DNA of 46,836 bases from the NCBI GenBank assembly GCA_029552985.1, contig JAKPDB010000042.1:1-46836 (forward strand). The letters run 5' to 3'. The position numbers and the translations under genes were made by a program. The notes below the pieces were generated by a model, which worked only from the letters and a program-made list of their open reading frames with translations, made no database searches and was not told where the DNA came from. This DNA is from a bacterium. Lineage in GTDB: Bacteria; Ratteibacteria; UBA8468; B48-G9; DTJG01. This document shows, one piece after another, positions 7,459-16,413 of this stretch. Positions within the stretch are counted from its first letter, which is position 1, and the number at the start of each line of letters is the position of its first letter.

Positions 7459-10023
7459 ATGAAAAGGAAAAAGTTCTGTTTTATTCGCACTTTGCCGCCT
7501 GGGCCGATCCTCATTATGATTCTGATAATTCTGACATTTCTTCCGCTGAAACCCATAGATTTTCTGGAGTACAAGTTGCTTGATTTCCGGTTTATGTTTT
7601 CAAAGCAACATCGCTTGATTAACAATGTGGTCCTTGTTACAATTGATAACCGCTCTGAAGACAGGATTGGCCGCTGGCCATGGGACAGAACGAAAATCGC
7701 GCAACTTATCAATAACATCAGTCAGGGTAAACCTGCAGTAATCGGGCTCGACATTGTTTTTGCAGAAAAGCAGATTTCTCCGCTTGAAAAGATTCTTTCA
7801 TTGCCTGATGCAAAAAGTCAGTTGCAAAAAGTTAATCTTGAGAAGATTCGTAAGGCATGTGATTACGACTCACAATTGGCAGAAGCAATCGCAAAAGCCA
7901 GCAATGTTGTCCTCGGGTACTACTTCTTCACTGACGGACCTGATACAATTCCGGATGAGATTGTTCAGTCCGATCCACGATATAAAAACATCCGCCTCAA
8001 GTCAGAAGTTTTCCCGGTTCTGGCAAGAGTTCAGAATCAGAAGTCGCTGACTGTAAAAAAAGGTCATGGTCTTGAATCCAGTATAGAACTGATTTCATCA
8101 GCGTCAAAAGCCCAGGGATACCTGAATATATTCCCGGATTCCGATGGAGTGGTTCGAAAGAGTTTTCTGGTTATGAAGCAGGGTCAGGACTGGCTTTCAT
8201 CATTTCCCCTTCAAATTCTGAAAATTTACAGAGGTGCTTCTGCCACACCTCTTACTGTAACAGAAGTTGGTATCATCCAGTTGAAGATAGGCGACTGGGA
8301 AATTCCTGTGGGACTTGATGGTTCCTTACTTGTTGATTATACAAAAGACCTCAATTCCTTTCCTTCTTATTCAGTAATTGATGTTCTTGATGGCAGTGTA
8401 CCTCCATCTGTGTTTTCTGGAAAGATTGTACTGGTAGGTATCACAGATCCTGGATTGATGCGTGATAACTGGATCACACCGACTGAAATTGTAAGTCCTG
8501 GAGTTAAGATTCATGCCCTTACGATTGCTACGTGTCTTGAAGGTACTTACATATACCAGGTAGGTTATGTTGACCTTCTTAATCTGTTTTTTATCATAAT
8601 TTTTGGCTTTCTTTTAACAGTGGCGATCCCCCGAATAAAATTGATACAGGCAGCTTTTCTCGCGATTTTTCTTTTCATTGCTTACGTGATGGCTGCCTTT
8701 TTATTCTTCAGAAAGGCACACGTAGCATTGAACATGGTCTATCCTCTACTCTGTATTGTTTCAGTTTACACAACAGAGACACTTCGTCATACTGGAATCT
8801 CTCTTACCAGGGCCCTCCGTAAAGTTCTTCAAAAAGAAAGTGCCCTCAGGATGCTTGGAGAAACGCAGCAGGAACTTTCGCAGCTGGTCAGGGTTTCTGA
8901 CATTTTTCATCCGTCATCATCTTCAAGTATGTCGCCTTTTCTGTCTGAAACTATTCTGGCTGACACACCTGTTCTTACATGGAAGGTAATTTTGACCTCT
9001 CTCGGGATTAACTCTGGTGCACTGGTATTGTTTAATACAGATGGATCCCATCAAATGATTGTTTCCATTGGGCCACTTCTAAATAAAATCAATCTGGAGG
9101 TGATAAGAAAACAGTTAGAACTAAGTGAAAGTCCTTTCCTTGTCAACCATCCTGGTAAAAAAAACGAATGGGTATTCTCTCCGGACATCCGAAACCTTAT
9201 GGCTTTTTCTGTAGTTTCTGGTGAAGGCTTTCGACTTGTGGGGATTTTTCTTAACAAGAGTGCGACAGCCTTTTCTGATAGTGAACAATTTACCCTGGAA
9301 GATGTCAAACTTGCTCAGACAGCAGCACTCCAGGCTATTATCGCAATTCAGAATTCAAAACTCAATATAGCGCTCAAACAGGCACAACTGGAGACAATAT
9401 TCAGGCTTGCAATGTCCATAGAATGTCGGGACAGAGAAACTGGTTTACACGTCCACAGGGTGAGCGAATACGCTGGTATTGTTGCTGAGGGGATAAACCT
9501 GTCTGATCCAGAAGTCAAACTTATCAAAAGTGCCATGCCACTTCACGACATAGGAAAGATCGCTGTGCCTGATAGTATCCTTTTGAAACCTGGCAGACTT
9601 ACTGACGAGGAACTTGCAATAATGCGAAAGCACCCTATTGTGGGTGCAAAGATTCTGGAGGGATCGTCCTCTGCCATCCTGAGCGCTGCGCGTGTTATCG
9701 CGCTATCACACCAGGAACGATATGACGGCTCTGGCTACCCGTACGGGCTTAAAGGTGAGCAAATCCCGCTCTATGGCAGAATTGCTGCAGTATCTGATGT
9801 TTTTGACGCCCTTGCTTCAAAAAGGACCTATAAAGAAGCGCTCAGTTTAGAAAAAACCATTGAAATCATCAACCAGGAAAGTGGTAAGAGTTTAGACCCT
9901 TCCTTAGTCAGAGTATTTCTGGAACGTATGGAGCGGGTACTTAAGGTTTATCATCAATACAAAGAAAGCCCAGATACAAGTCCTTTTGAGTACCCATTAA
10001 AACAGATTTCTCAGGGAAAATAA
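7459..10023 (+). CDS. CHASE2-GAF-HD-GYP c-di-GMP phosphodiesterase
   Basis: The protein has 854 residues. There is an N-terminal membrane segment (about 17-30), then a periplasmic CHASE2 domain (VVLVTIDNRSEDRIGRWPW, PAVIGLDIVFAE) to about residue 350. Three membrane helices follow at about 373-392, 395-418 and 425-442, then a cytoplasmic GAF-like region (about 490-640). The C-terminal HD-GYP domain has HDIGK at 696-700 and DGSGYP at 756-761. The conserved HHE triplet is HQE (751-753). HD-GYP enzymes hydrolyse c-di-GMP; the CHASE2 input is a sensor of unknown ligand. It starts 4 bases after the CFI-box gene without a strong ribosome site, suggesting coupling. Binding of a FecR or surface protein as input is inference. 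Confidence 0.9.
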   Translation: MKRKKFCFIRTLPPGPILIMILIILTFLPLKPIDFLEYKLLDFRFMFSKQHRLINNVVLVTIDNRSEDRIGRWPWDRTKIAQLINNISQGKPAVIGLDIVFAEKQISPLEKILSLPDAKSQLQKVNLEKIRKACDYDSQLAEAIAKASNVVLGYYFFTDGPDTIPDEIVQSDPRYKNIRLKSEVFPVLARVQNQKSLTVKKGHGLESSIELISSASKAQGYLNIFPDSDGVVRKSFLVMKQGQDWLSSFPLQILKIYRGASATPLTVTEVGIIQLKIGDWEIPVGLDGSLLVDYTKDLNSFPSYSVIDVLDGSVPPSVFSGKIVLVGITDPGLMRDNWITPTEIVSPGVKIHALTIATCLEGTYIYQVGYVDLLNLFFIIIFGFLLTVAIPRIKLIQAAFLAIFLFIAYVMAAFLFFRKAHVALNMVYPLLCIVSVYTTETLRHTGISLTRALRKVLQKESALRMLGETQQELSQLVRVSDIFHPSSSSSMSPFLSETILADTPVLTWKVILTSLGINSGALVLFNTDGSHQMIVSIGPLLNKINLEVIRKQLELSESPFLVNHPGKKNEWVFSPDIRNLMAFSVVSGEGFRLVGIFLNKSATAFSDSEQFTLEDVKLAQTAALQAIIAIQNSKLNIALKQAQLETIFRLAMSIECRDRETGLHVHRVSEYAGIVAEGINLSDPEVKLIKSAMPLHDIGKIAVPDSILLKPGRLTDEELAIMRKHPIVGAKILEGSSSAILSAARVIALSHQERYDGSGYPYGLKGEQIPLYGRIAAVSDVFDALASKRTYKEALSLEKTIEIINQESGKSLDPSLVRVFLERMERVLKVYHQYKESPDTSPFEYPLKQISQGK

Positions 10024-10044
10024 GATTGAGATGTCTTTATTGAA

Positions 10045-11391
10045 TTATGATTCATCCAGTAGCCAGTATGGAACTGTTAAGTTTTCGTCAACCTCGTATC
10101 CCCATTTCTTTACATAATATTCACCTTCCTGGAATTCATCCTTTGTCTGGTCAAGTTTTTTCTTCAAAAGATTGTCAAGATGGTTTTGAAGTTTTTTGTA
10201 ATCAGGATGATTGCACAAATTGTTCATCTGGTAAGGGTCATTTTCATTATCATAAAGAAGCCATGGTCCTTTAAGGTCTCTGACATATGTGTATCTTTCT
10301 GTTCTAATTCCCCTGTATTCCTTTCCACCGTTTTTCTTAATCCACTGTCCAAATGGACAATAACATGAGATAATTGCTTCATTTTCTGGTGCTGGCTCAA
10401 TACCCATAATGGCTTTTGAAAAATCCATACCTTCAACTGTATCAGGAATTTCAATTCCACAAATGGATAAAATCGTTGGCATAATGTGTGGCGCATTAAA
10501 GGGAGCAGTAAAAATTTTCCTTTGTCTTCCAAAAAGAGCCGGATATCTCAACAAAAATGGAACAAGAATTGATTCATCCCATGGCCGTTGCTTGTGAAAC
10601 TGTGCCTGAGAGCCAAGCATATCACCGTGGTCTGATGTGAAAATTACAATTGTTTCGTCTTCAATGCCTGACTTTTTCACAGCATCAAGAATAATCCCCA
10701 TGGCAAAGTCAACTGCTGTAATATGACTGTAGTAACCAGCAAGCCAATTTCTTGCTCTTTCTTCAACATAAGCAGGCACATTTTTTCTCAATACAATTTT
10801 TTCAGGGTCAAATAGTTTCCTGAATTCTTCAGGTGCTGTGTCATAAGGGTCATGAGGTGGTCCCCATGATACAAAAAGAGCAAAAGGATGCACACTTTCC
10901 TTTATAAATTTCGCTGATTCCTTTGCCTGGGCAATGGCGTCATAAGTTTCCCAGTAGAGTTTTTCATCAGTATCAGCATAATACACGGATCTATTGTAAT
11001 CATGGGTGCATTCAACTGCTTTCCAGAATTGAAATCCCTGTCTTCTTTCTGGCGGAGTAAATTTTGTTCTTCCATGGCCATCAAGATGCCATTTTCCAAT
11101 CCATCCAGTGTAATAACCCGCATCATTAAAGGCATCAGCAATCGAAACTGCTTTGTGTTGGAGATAGAGGTCATTAAGGAAAACGCCATGGGTATGAGGG
11201 TACTGTCCTGTAATTAAACTTGCTCTGTAAGGACTACACACAGGACATCCAGCAACAGCATTTGTAAAAACTATGCTTTGTTCAGCAAGATTATCAAGGT
11301 TGGGAGTAATAGCATTGATATCTCCTGCATAACCGGTTGCCTGAGCTCGCATCTGGTCAGCAAATACAAAAACAAGATTTGGATGTTCCAT
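10045..11391 (-). CDS. S1-family sulfatase without signal peptide
   Basis: The start was chosen at ATG 11391, 448 residues, with AGGA eight bases upstream; an in-frame TTG at 11397 is too close to that site. The sulfatase signature CSPYR (Cys52) is the C-x-P-x-R motif whose cysteine becomes formylglycine. Also present are FADQMRAQATG near the N-terminus (metal site) and TSDHGDMLG followed by KQRPWDES further on. These are all S1 hallmarks. There is no signal peptide, so it probably acts on imported oligosaccharides or small sulfate esters in the cytoplasm. It needs a formylglycine-generating or anaerobic maturase enzyme, which is not in this window. It converges with the HD-GYP gene (21-base gap). 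The substrate is unknown. Confidence 0.92.
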   Translation of the reverse strand: MEHPNLVFVFADQMRAQATGYAGDINAITPNLDNLAEQSIVFTNAVAGCPVCSPYRASLITGQYPHTHGVFLNDLYLQHKAVSIADAFNDAGYYTGWIGKWHLDGHGRTKFTPPERRQGFQFWKAVECTHDYNRSVYYADTDEKLYWETYDAIAQAKESAKFIKESVHPFALFVSWGPPHDPYDTAPEEFRKLFDPEKIVLRKNVPAYVEERARNWLAGYYSHITAVDFAMGIILDAVKKSGIEDETIVIFTSDHGDMLGSQAQFHKQRPWDESILVPFLLRYPALFGRQRKIFTAPFNAPHIMPTILSICGIEIPDTVEGMDFSKAIMGIEPAPENEAIISCYCPFGQWIKKNGGKEYRGIRTERYTYVRDLKGPWLLYDNENDPYQMNNLCNHPDYKKLQNHLDNLLKKKLDQTKDEFQEGEYYVKKWGYEVDENLTVPYWLLDES

Positions 11392-11414
11392 CGTCAATCC
11401 TATTTTTTCCTGAT

Positions 11415-11423
11415 ATTATAACA
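11415..11423 (-). promoter_or_regulatory. Extended -10 promoter for the sulfatase gene
   Basis: On the minus strand TGTTATAAT is a perfect extended -10 element (TGnTATAAT), 23 bases from the chosen ATG at 11391. No good -35 is seen, which extended -10 promoters tolerate. The sulfatase can thus be expressed apart from the prepilin genes upstream. Confidence 0.5.
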
Positions 11424-11565
11424 CTAAAATTCTATCAGGGATTTGCTGTCCAATCATAAGAGGGACATTCTTTAAGCATTTGGAGGACAACCCACAGCTT
11501 CTGGATGGTTTTTCCCTTTTGACTCTTTTACAAAAAATCAGTAGATGACCTTTATTTTTCTGCCA

Positions 11566-12306
11566 TCAAGGAGTATATGCAAGCCCATCAATATATTCAT
11601 CTTTCAGCACTGCTTTTGCATGACCATCAACATAAACAGCATTCACAAGTTTTATCATCATATGCCTTCCCAAGGAACCCGAGTAGTATGGATTAGGGCT
11701 AAAAATAAGAGGAAACTCATTTGCTGCCTGGGTTGTGTTACCAAAGTTCAGTTCACCATACCTTGACTCACAAAACATAATAGTATTCCCAGGCCTTGTG
11801 ACCCTGCCAAGTTTCTTTGCGGTTGCTGGAAGTTTTGCATTGTATCCAAAATCAACCTGGCTGGTGAGATAATCGTAAGCTTCTGTGTACCTCTGTCCCG
11901 GGTCAATGCATGGGCACAATAAACTTCCTGTGGAAGTGTAGACATACCAGTCAGGGGTTCCATCAGGACATGTGCCATTGTACTTGTTCTGATCACTTGT
12001 AAAGTAAATCCTGCCTTTCAGGTAACCAAGTTGACTTAATGTATCAAGAAAACCCACACTTGACCAGCACCATGATGTTGTTGGAGTCCAGCCAGTGAAG
12101 CCTCTGAATCTTGGGTACCAGTATTCATTGTAATCGTTGATATACATGTGAACAGCTACACCGATTTGTTTCAGATTAGAAAGACATGTTGACATGAGTG
12201 CCAACTGTCTTGCTCTTGTCAGAGCAGGAAGCAACATTGCTGCAAGGATTGTGATAATTGCAATAACCACAAGTAACTCGATTAACGTAAAACCTTTTGC
12301 CTTCAT
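11566..12306 (-). CDS. DUF1559 type IV prepilin-like protein (second of two)
   Basis: The start was set at ATG 12306, with GGAGG eight bases upstream; the longer frame to 12351 would lack this site. The protein has 246 residues. The N-terminus [17 protein letters not shown] carries the prepilin peptidase site G|FTLIE followed by the hydrophobic helix. The downstream segment [19 protein letters not shown] is typical of DUF1559 pseudopilins. Near the end, [17 protein letters not shown] is a stretched form (H-x11-DG) of the H-x9-DG tail. It follows the paralogue by 16 bases in the same operon. It is probably a secretion or surface-fibre pseudopilin; the assembly machinery is not in the window. 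Confidence 0.88.
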   Translation of the reverse strand: MKAKGFTLIELLVVIAIITILAAMLLPALTRARQLALMSTCLSNLKQIGVAVHMYINDYNEYWYPRFRGFTGWTPTTSWCWSSVGFLDTLSQLGYLKGRIYFTSDQNKYNGTCPDGTPDWYVYTSTGSLLCPCIDPGQRYTEAYDYLTSQVDFGYNAKLPATAKKLGRVTRPGNTIMFCESRYGELNFGNTTQAANEFPLIFSPNPYYSGSLGRHMMIKLVNAVYVDGHAKAVLKDEYIDGLAYTP

Positions 12307-12322
12307 AAAATTCACCTCCTTT

Positions 12323-12964
12323 TCAGTCAGTGTTTGGCAATGTCCAAACACCAGTGTAGTTATAATAGTAGGGTGGACATGGCCCTCCAGATTGGTTTGC
12401 CATCAGAAGTGCAGGTAAAGTTCCTACATGTAGGTCGCAAAATATTACTGGAACAAATCCACCATGTGTTGTATTATACGGGTCTTTCTTTACTCTATCT
12501 CCCCATGGTGGTACATGAGGTCTTGCTCCACCATAATTAAAGTTGCAATAGATATAAACTGTGTCTTCCGGACTTATTGGAGCAGTAGAACCACACCAGT
12601 CAGTTCCCCTTATGGTAGCAATGTTCATACTATAACTTGTATAACCTGATTGTCTTGTCCATGCGACTTTTCTTGAGTCCTTTGGACACTTATAAAGCAG
12701 CCAGTTTTTCAGATAACCGAGGTCGTACAACATGTTATACCAGTAATTTGAAGACCCATATGGCTCTTCTGAAGGCATCCTTACGCAACCATAGTCATCT
12801 GAGTACATTTTGATTGCAAGAGAGATCTGTTTCAGGTTATTCAAACAAGAAGCCATTTTTGCCTTTTCCCTTGCTTTGCTCAATGCAGGTAGTAGCATCG
12901 CAGCAAGGATTGCAATGATTGCTATGACTACAAGTAGTTCAATCAAAGTGAATCCCTTTTTCAT
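12323..12964 (-). CDS. DUF1559 type IV prepilin-like protein (first of two)
   Basis: The start was set at ATG 12964, with GGGAGG eight bases upstream. The protein has 213 residues. [20 protein letters not shown] contains the prepilin cleavage site G|FTLIE and pilin helix. [21 protein letters not shown] matches the DUF1559 core. The C-terminus has H-x9-DL ([14 protein letters not shown]) where the family usually has H-x9-DG, so the motif is degenerate. Four or more cysteines and many aromatic residues suggest a disulfide-stabilised extracellular head. It is a paralogue of the next gene and is preceded by its own promoter. Confidence 0.88.
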   Translation of the reverse strand: MKKGFTLIELLVVIAIIAILAAMLLPALSKAREKAKMASCLNNLKQISLAIKMYSDDYGCVRMPSEEPYGSSNYWYNMLYDLGYLKNWLLYKCPKDSRKVAWTRQSGYTSYSMNIATIRGTDWCGSTAPISPEDTVYIYCNFNYGGARPHVPPWGDRVKKDPYNTTHGGFVPVIFCDLHVGTLPALLMANQSGGPCPPYYYNYTGVWTLPNTD

Positions 12965-13002
12965 TTTTCTCACCTCCCTTTTCATTTTTTCCCTCTAATA
13001 AA

Positions 13003-13032
13003 ATTCTACTTCCCCCACACAAATTTTGTCAA
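13003..13032 (-). promoter_or_regulatory. Promoter of the two-prepilin operon
   Basis: On the minus strand TTGACA (13027-13032) and TAGAAT (13003-13008) are separated by 18 bases, 38 bases upstream of the prepilin ATG at 12964. The -35 is perfect and the -10 matches five of six. It begins right after the GH2 remnant. Confidence 0.6.
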
Positions 13033-13050
13033 GAGCCAATTATTCTTTTT

Positions 13051-13233
13051 CTATTTCTGCTTTCTTTGAGTTGATTTTTTGATGATATCAGGGGCAAACT
13101 TTGGTTTTCTTTCGTATGTACAAAGACCATTGACCTCCTGTTCAACATCATACAGTTGTGTATAACACAAGCCACAAATTTTGGGGTGATTTAAAAGAAC
13201 CTCAGTCAATTTTTTATACCTTATACTGCCCAT
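13051..13233 (-). pseudogene. Remnant of the C-terminus of a GH2 glycosidase
   Basis: The 60-codon frame reads KLTEVLLNHPKICGLCYTQL followed by DVEQEVNGL and RKPKF. This closely resembles the last strands of GH2 (beta-glucuronidase/beta-galactosidase) TIM barrels, where GFCYTQLYDVEQEVNGL is a recurrent family signature. Full GH2 enzymes are 600 or more residues, so only the tail remains. Its ATG lies inside the end of the upstream gene (13-base overlap) and the codon just before that ATG is an in-frame stop. This fits a deletion scar better than a functional microprotein, although translation by coupling is possible. Confidence 0.65.
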
Positions 13234-14726
13234 TCATATGCAAAAATTTCTCCCCTGTAGAGTTCAAAAGAAAGATAGACATTTTTTTGTGGCGGGATAT
13301 CTGCAAGTTTCTTTTTCTTGAATAAAACCGGTGCTTTCAGATGATTTCCTGTTATAGGGATACAATCTTCAAAATCAAATCCTTCAACTGGCTTATGAGC
13401 ATCTGCATCCATAATTGCCACCTTCAGATATCCTTGTGGGCAGTTAACATTCACATAGAAATTCGGCTTTTCAGGATTTACTTTCAATGGTTCAACTCCT
13501 GATGCAGATGGGTCGAAAGAAAAGCGTCCTCTGTGAGTTACATATAAACTTGCGTACCTATCTCTTGGTATTTTTGCCAGACCTATGAAGTAGGAATTAT
13601 TCTGTTGTTCAAGTGGGATATCTTTTCTGAACCTGAAGTTCACATCAATGCACCAGCCATGCATAAAAGGTGTCCCTGAATAGTAAAGAAGTACTTCGTC
13701 ATCTTTTTCAAGTAAATTGCCTCCAGGGCAGATATAGCCAGAGTCAAATTCGCCTGGCTCTCCTAATTCAAGAAATGGAACTCTTCCAGCAGGATACCTC
13801 CAGTTATAAGCATTGTGAGAATATGCGAGGCGTTGATATGAAAACCCTGATGGATTCTGGGCAAAATTGTTTCTTAATGGCAATCCGATGCAGAAGACAT
13901 TTTGAACTGCGATGTAAAGGTCTCCAACCCTGTGAACAGTGACTCCATAAAAATCAGTAATAAGAAAACCACGTTGCCGTGCAATCAAATCATCATAATC
14001 ATCAGGCACAAAACATTCATTCCATTTCAAAGCACCGTCATAACCTGTCCAGTTTTCACCATTTTTGCTTTCAAGAACAATAAAGGACCTTCTTGCAAAC
14101 ATATTGTGCATCAATCCTACCTTTTGATATAACAGGTATCTGCCTGAAGGAAAGTCAGTAAACAGATTTCCACAATCTCCATGCCCGCATATTTTTTTAA
14201 TTCTTTGCCATTGAAAACCGTCATTTGAACCAAAAAGAATTGTTCCTCTTTCATCTATTGCGCCACTTTTATCTGTAATACCGGGTTCTGGAGGACTAAT
14301 CTGAATCACAATTGCATAATACTTGTATTTGCTACCAGGTAGCCCCTTTCCAATTCCCTGAATTGCACCTGGTAGTGCAAGAAGGTTATTCTTAGGCCAT
14401 ATATCCTGGGCAGTAATTTTTAAATCAGGCTTTTTCCAGCGTATCCCATCTGTACTTTCGGCATAGGCAGTATAAAGATGGTCAGCGTTTTCGGAATAAC
14501 TTTTTGCGCCTGGTTGAACACAATACCACATTCTGTAAATTCCATCCTTATAGAATACTATTGGATATTCTGAACACCTGGCATCCCATTCAGTGCCACT
14601 GGTTACTGGCCCTTCAATGGGTACTTTTTGCGCCTTAGAAAATCTCTGTACTACATTTGTATCCCACTCGCTCATGGTATCAAGGTCAACAAACACATGC
14701 CTTCTGCTTTTGAATGTTTCTTTCAT
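13221..14726 (-). CDS. Beta-propeller glycosidase-like protein
   Basis: The protein has 501 residues. The start ATG 14726 has AGGAG seven bases upstream. Repeated blade signatures such as YAESTDGIRWKKPDL, FGSNDGFQWQRIK, LESKNGENWTGYD and YSHNAYNWRYP indicate a GH32/43-like five-bladed propeller. The N-terminal part PIEGPVTSGTEWDARCSEYP could hold a catalytic or substrate-binding acidic residue. There is a C-terminal beta-sandwich-like stretch of about 100 residues (YVNVNCPQGYLKVAIMDADAH). No signal peptide is seen. It lies 13 bases after the GH20-like gene, so it is probably co-transcribed and acts in the same oligosaccharide breakdown. The exact activity is unknown. Confidence 0.75.
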   Translation of the reverse strand: MKETFKSRRHVFVDLDTMSEWDTNVVQRFSKAQKVPIEGPVTSGTEWDARCSEYPIVFYKDGIYRMWYCVQPGAKSYSENADHLYTAYAESTDGIRWKKPDLKITAQDIWPKNNLLALPGAIQGIGKGLPGSKYKYYAIVIQISPPEPGITDKSGAIDERGTILFGSNDGFQWQRIKKICGHGDCGNLFTDFPSGRYLLYQKVGLMHNMFARRSFIVLESKNGENWTGYDGALKWNECFVPDDYDDLIARQRGFLITDFYGVTVHRVGDLYIAVQNVFCIGLPLRNNFAQNPSGFSYQRLAYSHNAYNWRYPAGRVPFLELGEPGEFDSGYICPGGNLLEKDDEVLLYYSGTPFMHGWCIDVNFRFRKDIPLEQQNNSYFIGLAKIPRDRYASLYVTHRGRFSFDPSASGVEPLKVNPEKPNFYVNVNCPQGYLKVAIMDADAHKPVEGFDFEDCIPITGNHLKAPVLFKKKKLADIPPQKNVYLSFELYRGEIFAYEWAV

Positions 14727-14739
14727 GTTATCTCCTAAT

Positions 14740-16383
14740 TTAGAGAAAATTTATTGCCTTTTCTGTCAGGTAAATATCAAGTTCAAATAGCCCATTCCAC
14801 CATGTATTGAACGACTTTTTTTCTCCGACATGTTGAGTGTAGTAAAACTTTGCCTTTTTCTCAAGTGAAGTAATTTCGCGACAAATTTGAAGAAACCTTT
14901 TTCTCATTTCCTTTTTTATTATTCCAGGTATTTCCTTTTTTGTGGAATTCCACCACCTTGCTTCTTCCTGGAGAAAAAGAAGTTTTGCATACAAAAGTTG
15001 CGCCTCTATGCTCACCAGTAACCACCTGCCAAAAACACTATCACATGAATTCATTTTCAAAAGATTGGCAACTTCAGTAAGTTGACGAATCTTTCTTATG
15101 TTCCCAGGTCCTGGTGCATCAGCAGAAATAATCCAGAGTATGTCATCAAGGGAAAATTCTCCATACTTCCATGGCATTCTTATTTCTTCTGCTATTAGTT
15201 TTCCAATTTCCTTCAGGTCTTCTGGATTTGTTTCCCCTGTATATGAAGCACAGGCAAAATGCGCGATATTATAAAGATTCAGTGTCCAGGGCGGGCTGAT
15301 TGGAGCATAAGAATGCGCACGAGCCCAGTTACTTGCGATAATTCCCTTTCCACCAAGTTCCAGCACTGCTTTGACCATTGATACAGGGTTAAAAAGCCCC
15401 CTGATAAAATCAGGAGAAAAAAGCATGTCAGAACAATTGTAAGTTGCGCAGGTTGCCCAGAAGTTTTTGTTATAATGTGCTGTGATTTTTAATTGGGAAA
15501 AACTTTTCGGATAACCAGTATTTTTGTCTATGCCAATGATGTTTTTGACATTTTCTGGAAGGTCTTCAAAAAAATCACCTTTTTTCGCAAACCTTGCAAC
15601 GACTTTTCCATATATAGGAATTTTATATAAATGCTTTGCATCAACTTTTGAAACCTTCATACCACCAACAATCACATCATGGGATATATCAGAGGTATCA
15701 TCATATTGCCAGGTCACAGGAATGACATCAGCCGGAAGTTTGGAAAGTAAATGAAAACAATTCTCTGAAAAAAACATATCATTCCAGAACATCGGTTTTT
15801 TCCTATACTTTATTACAAGTTCCCAGACCCAGCTTGCATGTTTGAGATACAGAGACATTTTTCCATTTTTTTCAACCTCTTTTTTGCATTGGCTGCAAAA
15901 ACCCAGTTGAAATGTTTCGTCCTGACCCACATGGATGTATCTGCTTTCAGGATGAAATTCACAGGCAATTTCAATAAGGTTCTGTAAGTATTGGCGCGCT
16001 TTTTCATTCAAGGGACATAGTTGCTGAATGTAATCCGGATTTTCAAACATATCCGTTGTTCCTTTCAATCTTGAAAGATATTCAAGATGGCCAAATGTTT
16101 GAAAAAGAGGAATCCATTCAATGCCATGGTCTTTTGCGATTTTCATCAGTTCCTTCAATTGAGATTTTGTGTATCTGTCTACTGGTGGAAACTGATATTT
16201 CAAAGGAAGAAATGGGAAACGGTGTTCATACTCAACAAGGACCCCATTAATTCCCCATCTTGCAAGAAGTTGGATGAAATGTTTGAATGAATCAAAAGGA
16301 ATTTTTGGACCTTTCAGGTCAATATGAACAACCCTGTTTTCAATGGCTGGTCTTCCGCTTACCCAGTTTGCTCTATGTTTCAT
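14740..16383 (-). CDS. GH20-like beta-N-acetylhexosaminidase family protein
   Basis: The protein has 547 residues and a TIM-barrel layout. HVGQDETFQLGFC contains the acidic pair Asp155-Glu156 in the position of the GH20 catalytic D-E, where the family often reads GGDE. Two cysteines (163, 166) follow, as in some distant GH20 members. FQTFGHLEYL and WIPLFQTF are further barrel-strand signatures. There is no signal peptide, so it is predicted cytoplasmic. The start at ATG 16383 has only a weak ribosome site. It follows gmk by 30 bases and precedes the propeller glycosidase. Release of terminal hexosamine from imported glycans is the family-based inference; substrates may differ. Confidence 0.8.
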   Translation of the reverse strand: MKHRANWVSGRPAIENRVVHIDLKGPKIPFDSFKHFIQLLARWGINGVLVEYEHRFPFLPLKYQFPPVDRYTKSQLKELMKIAKDHGIEWIPLFQTFGHLEYLSRLKGTTDMFENPDYIQQLCPLNEKARQYLQNLIEIACEFHPESRYIHVGQDETFQLGFCSQCKKEVEKNGKMSLYLKHASWVWELVIKYRKKPMFWNDMFFSENCFHLLSKLPADVIPVTWQYDDTSDISHDVIVGGMKVSKVDAKHLYKIPIYGKVVARFAKKGDFFEDLPENVKNIIGIDKNTGYPKSFSQLKITAHYNKNFWATCATYNCSDMLFSPDFIRGLFNPVSMVKAVLELGGKGIIASNWARAHSYAPISPPWTLNLYNIAHFACASYTGETNPEDLKEIGKLIAEEIRMPWKYGEFSLDDILWIISADAPGPGNIRKIRQLTEVANLLKMNSCDSVFGRWLLVSIEAQLLYAKLLFLQEEARWWNSTKKEIPGIIKKEMRKRFLQICREITSLEKKAKFYYTQHVGEKKSFNTWWNGLFELDIYLTEKAINFL

Positions 16384-16413
16384 TTCTGGTTTTTGAAAAT
16401 AGATACAATTCTA

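Noticed and set aside
10024-10044. Possible shared terminator between convergent HD-GYP and sulfatase genes
   Set aside because: The A/T-rich inverted repeat is imperfect and short, with no G/C stem.
11480-11520. Hairpin AACC..GGTT followed by TTTTT on the plus strand after the prepilin genes
   Set aside because: The T-run is on the strand opposite to the genes and the stem is only 4 plus 3 pairs, so it is not a terminator for them.
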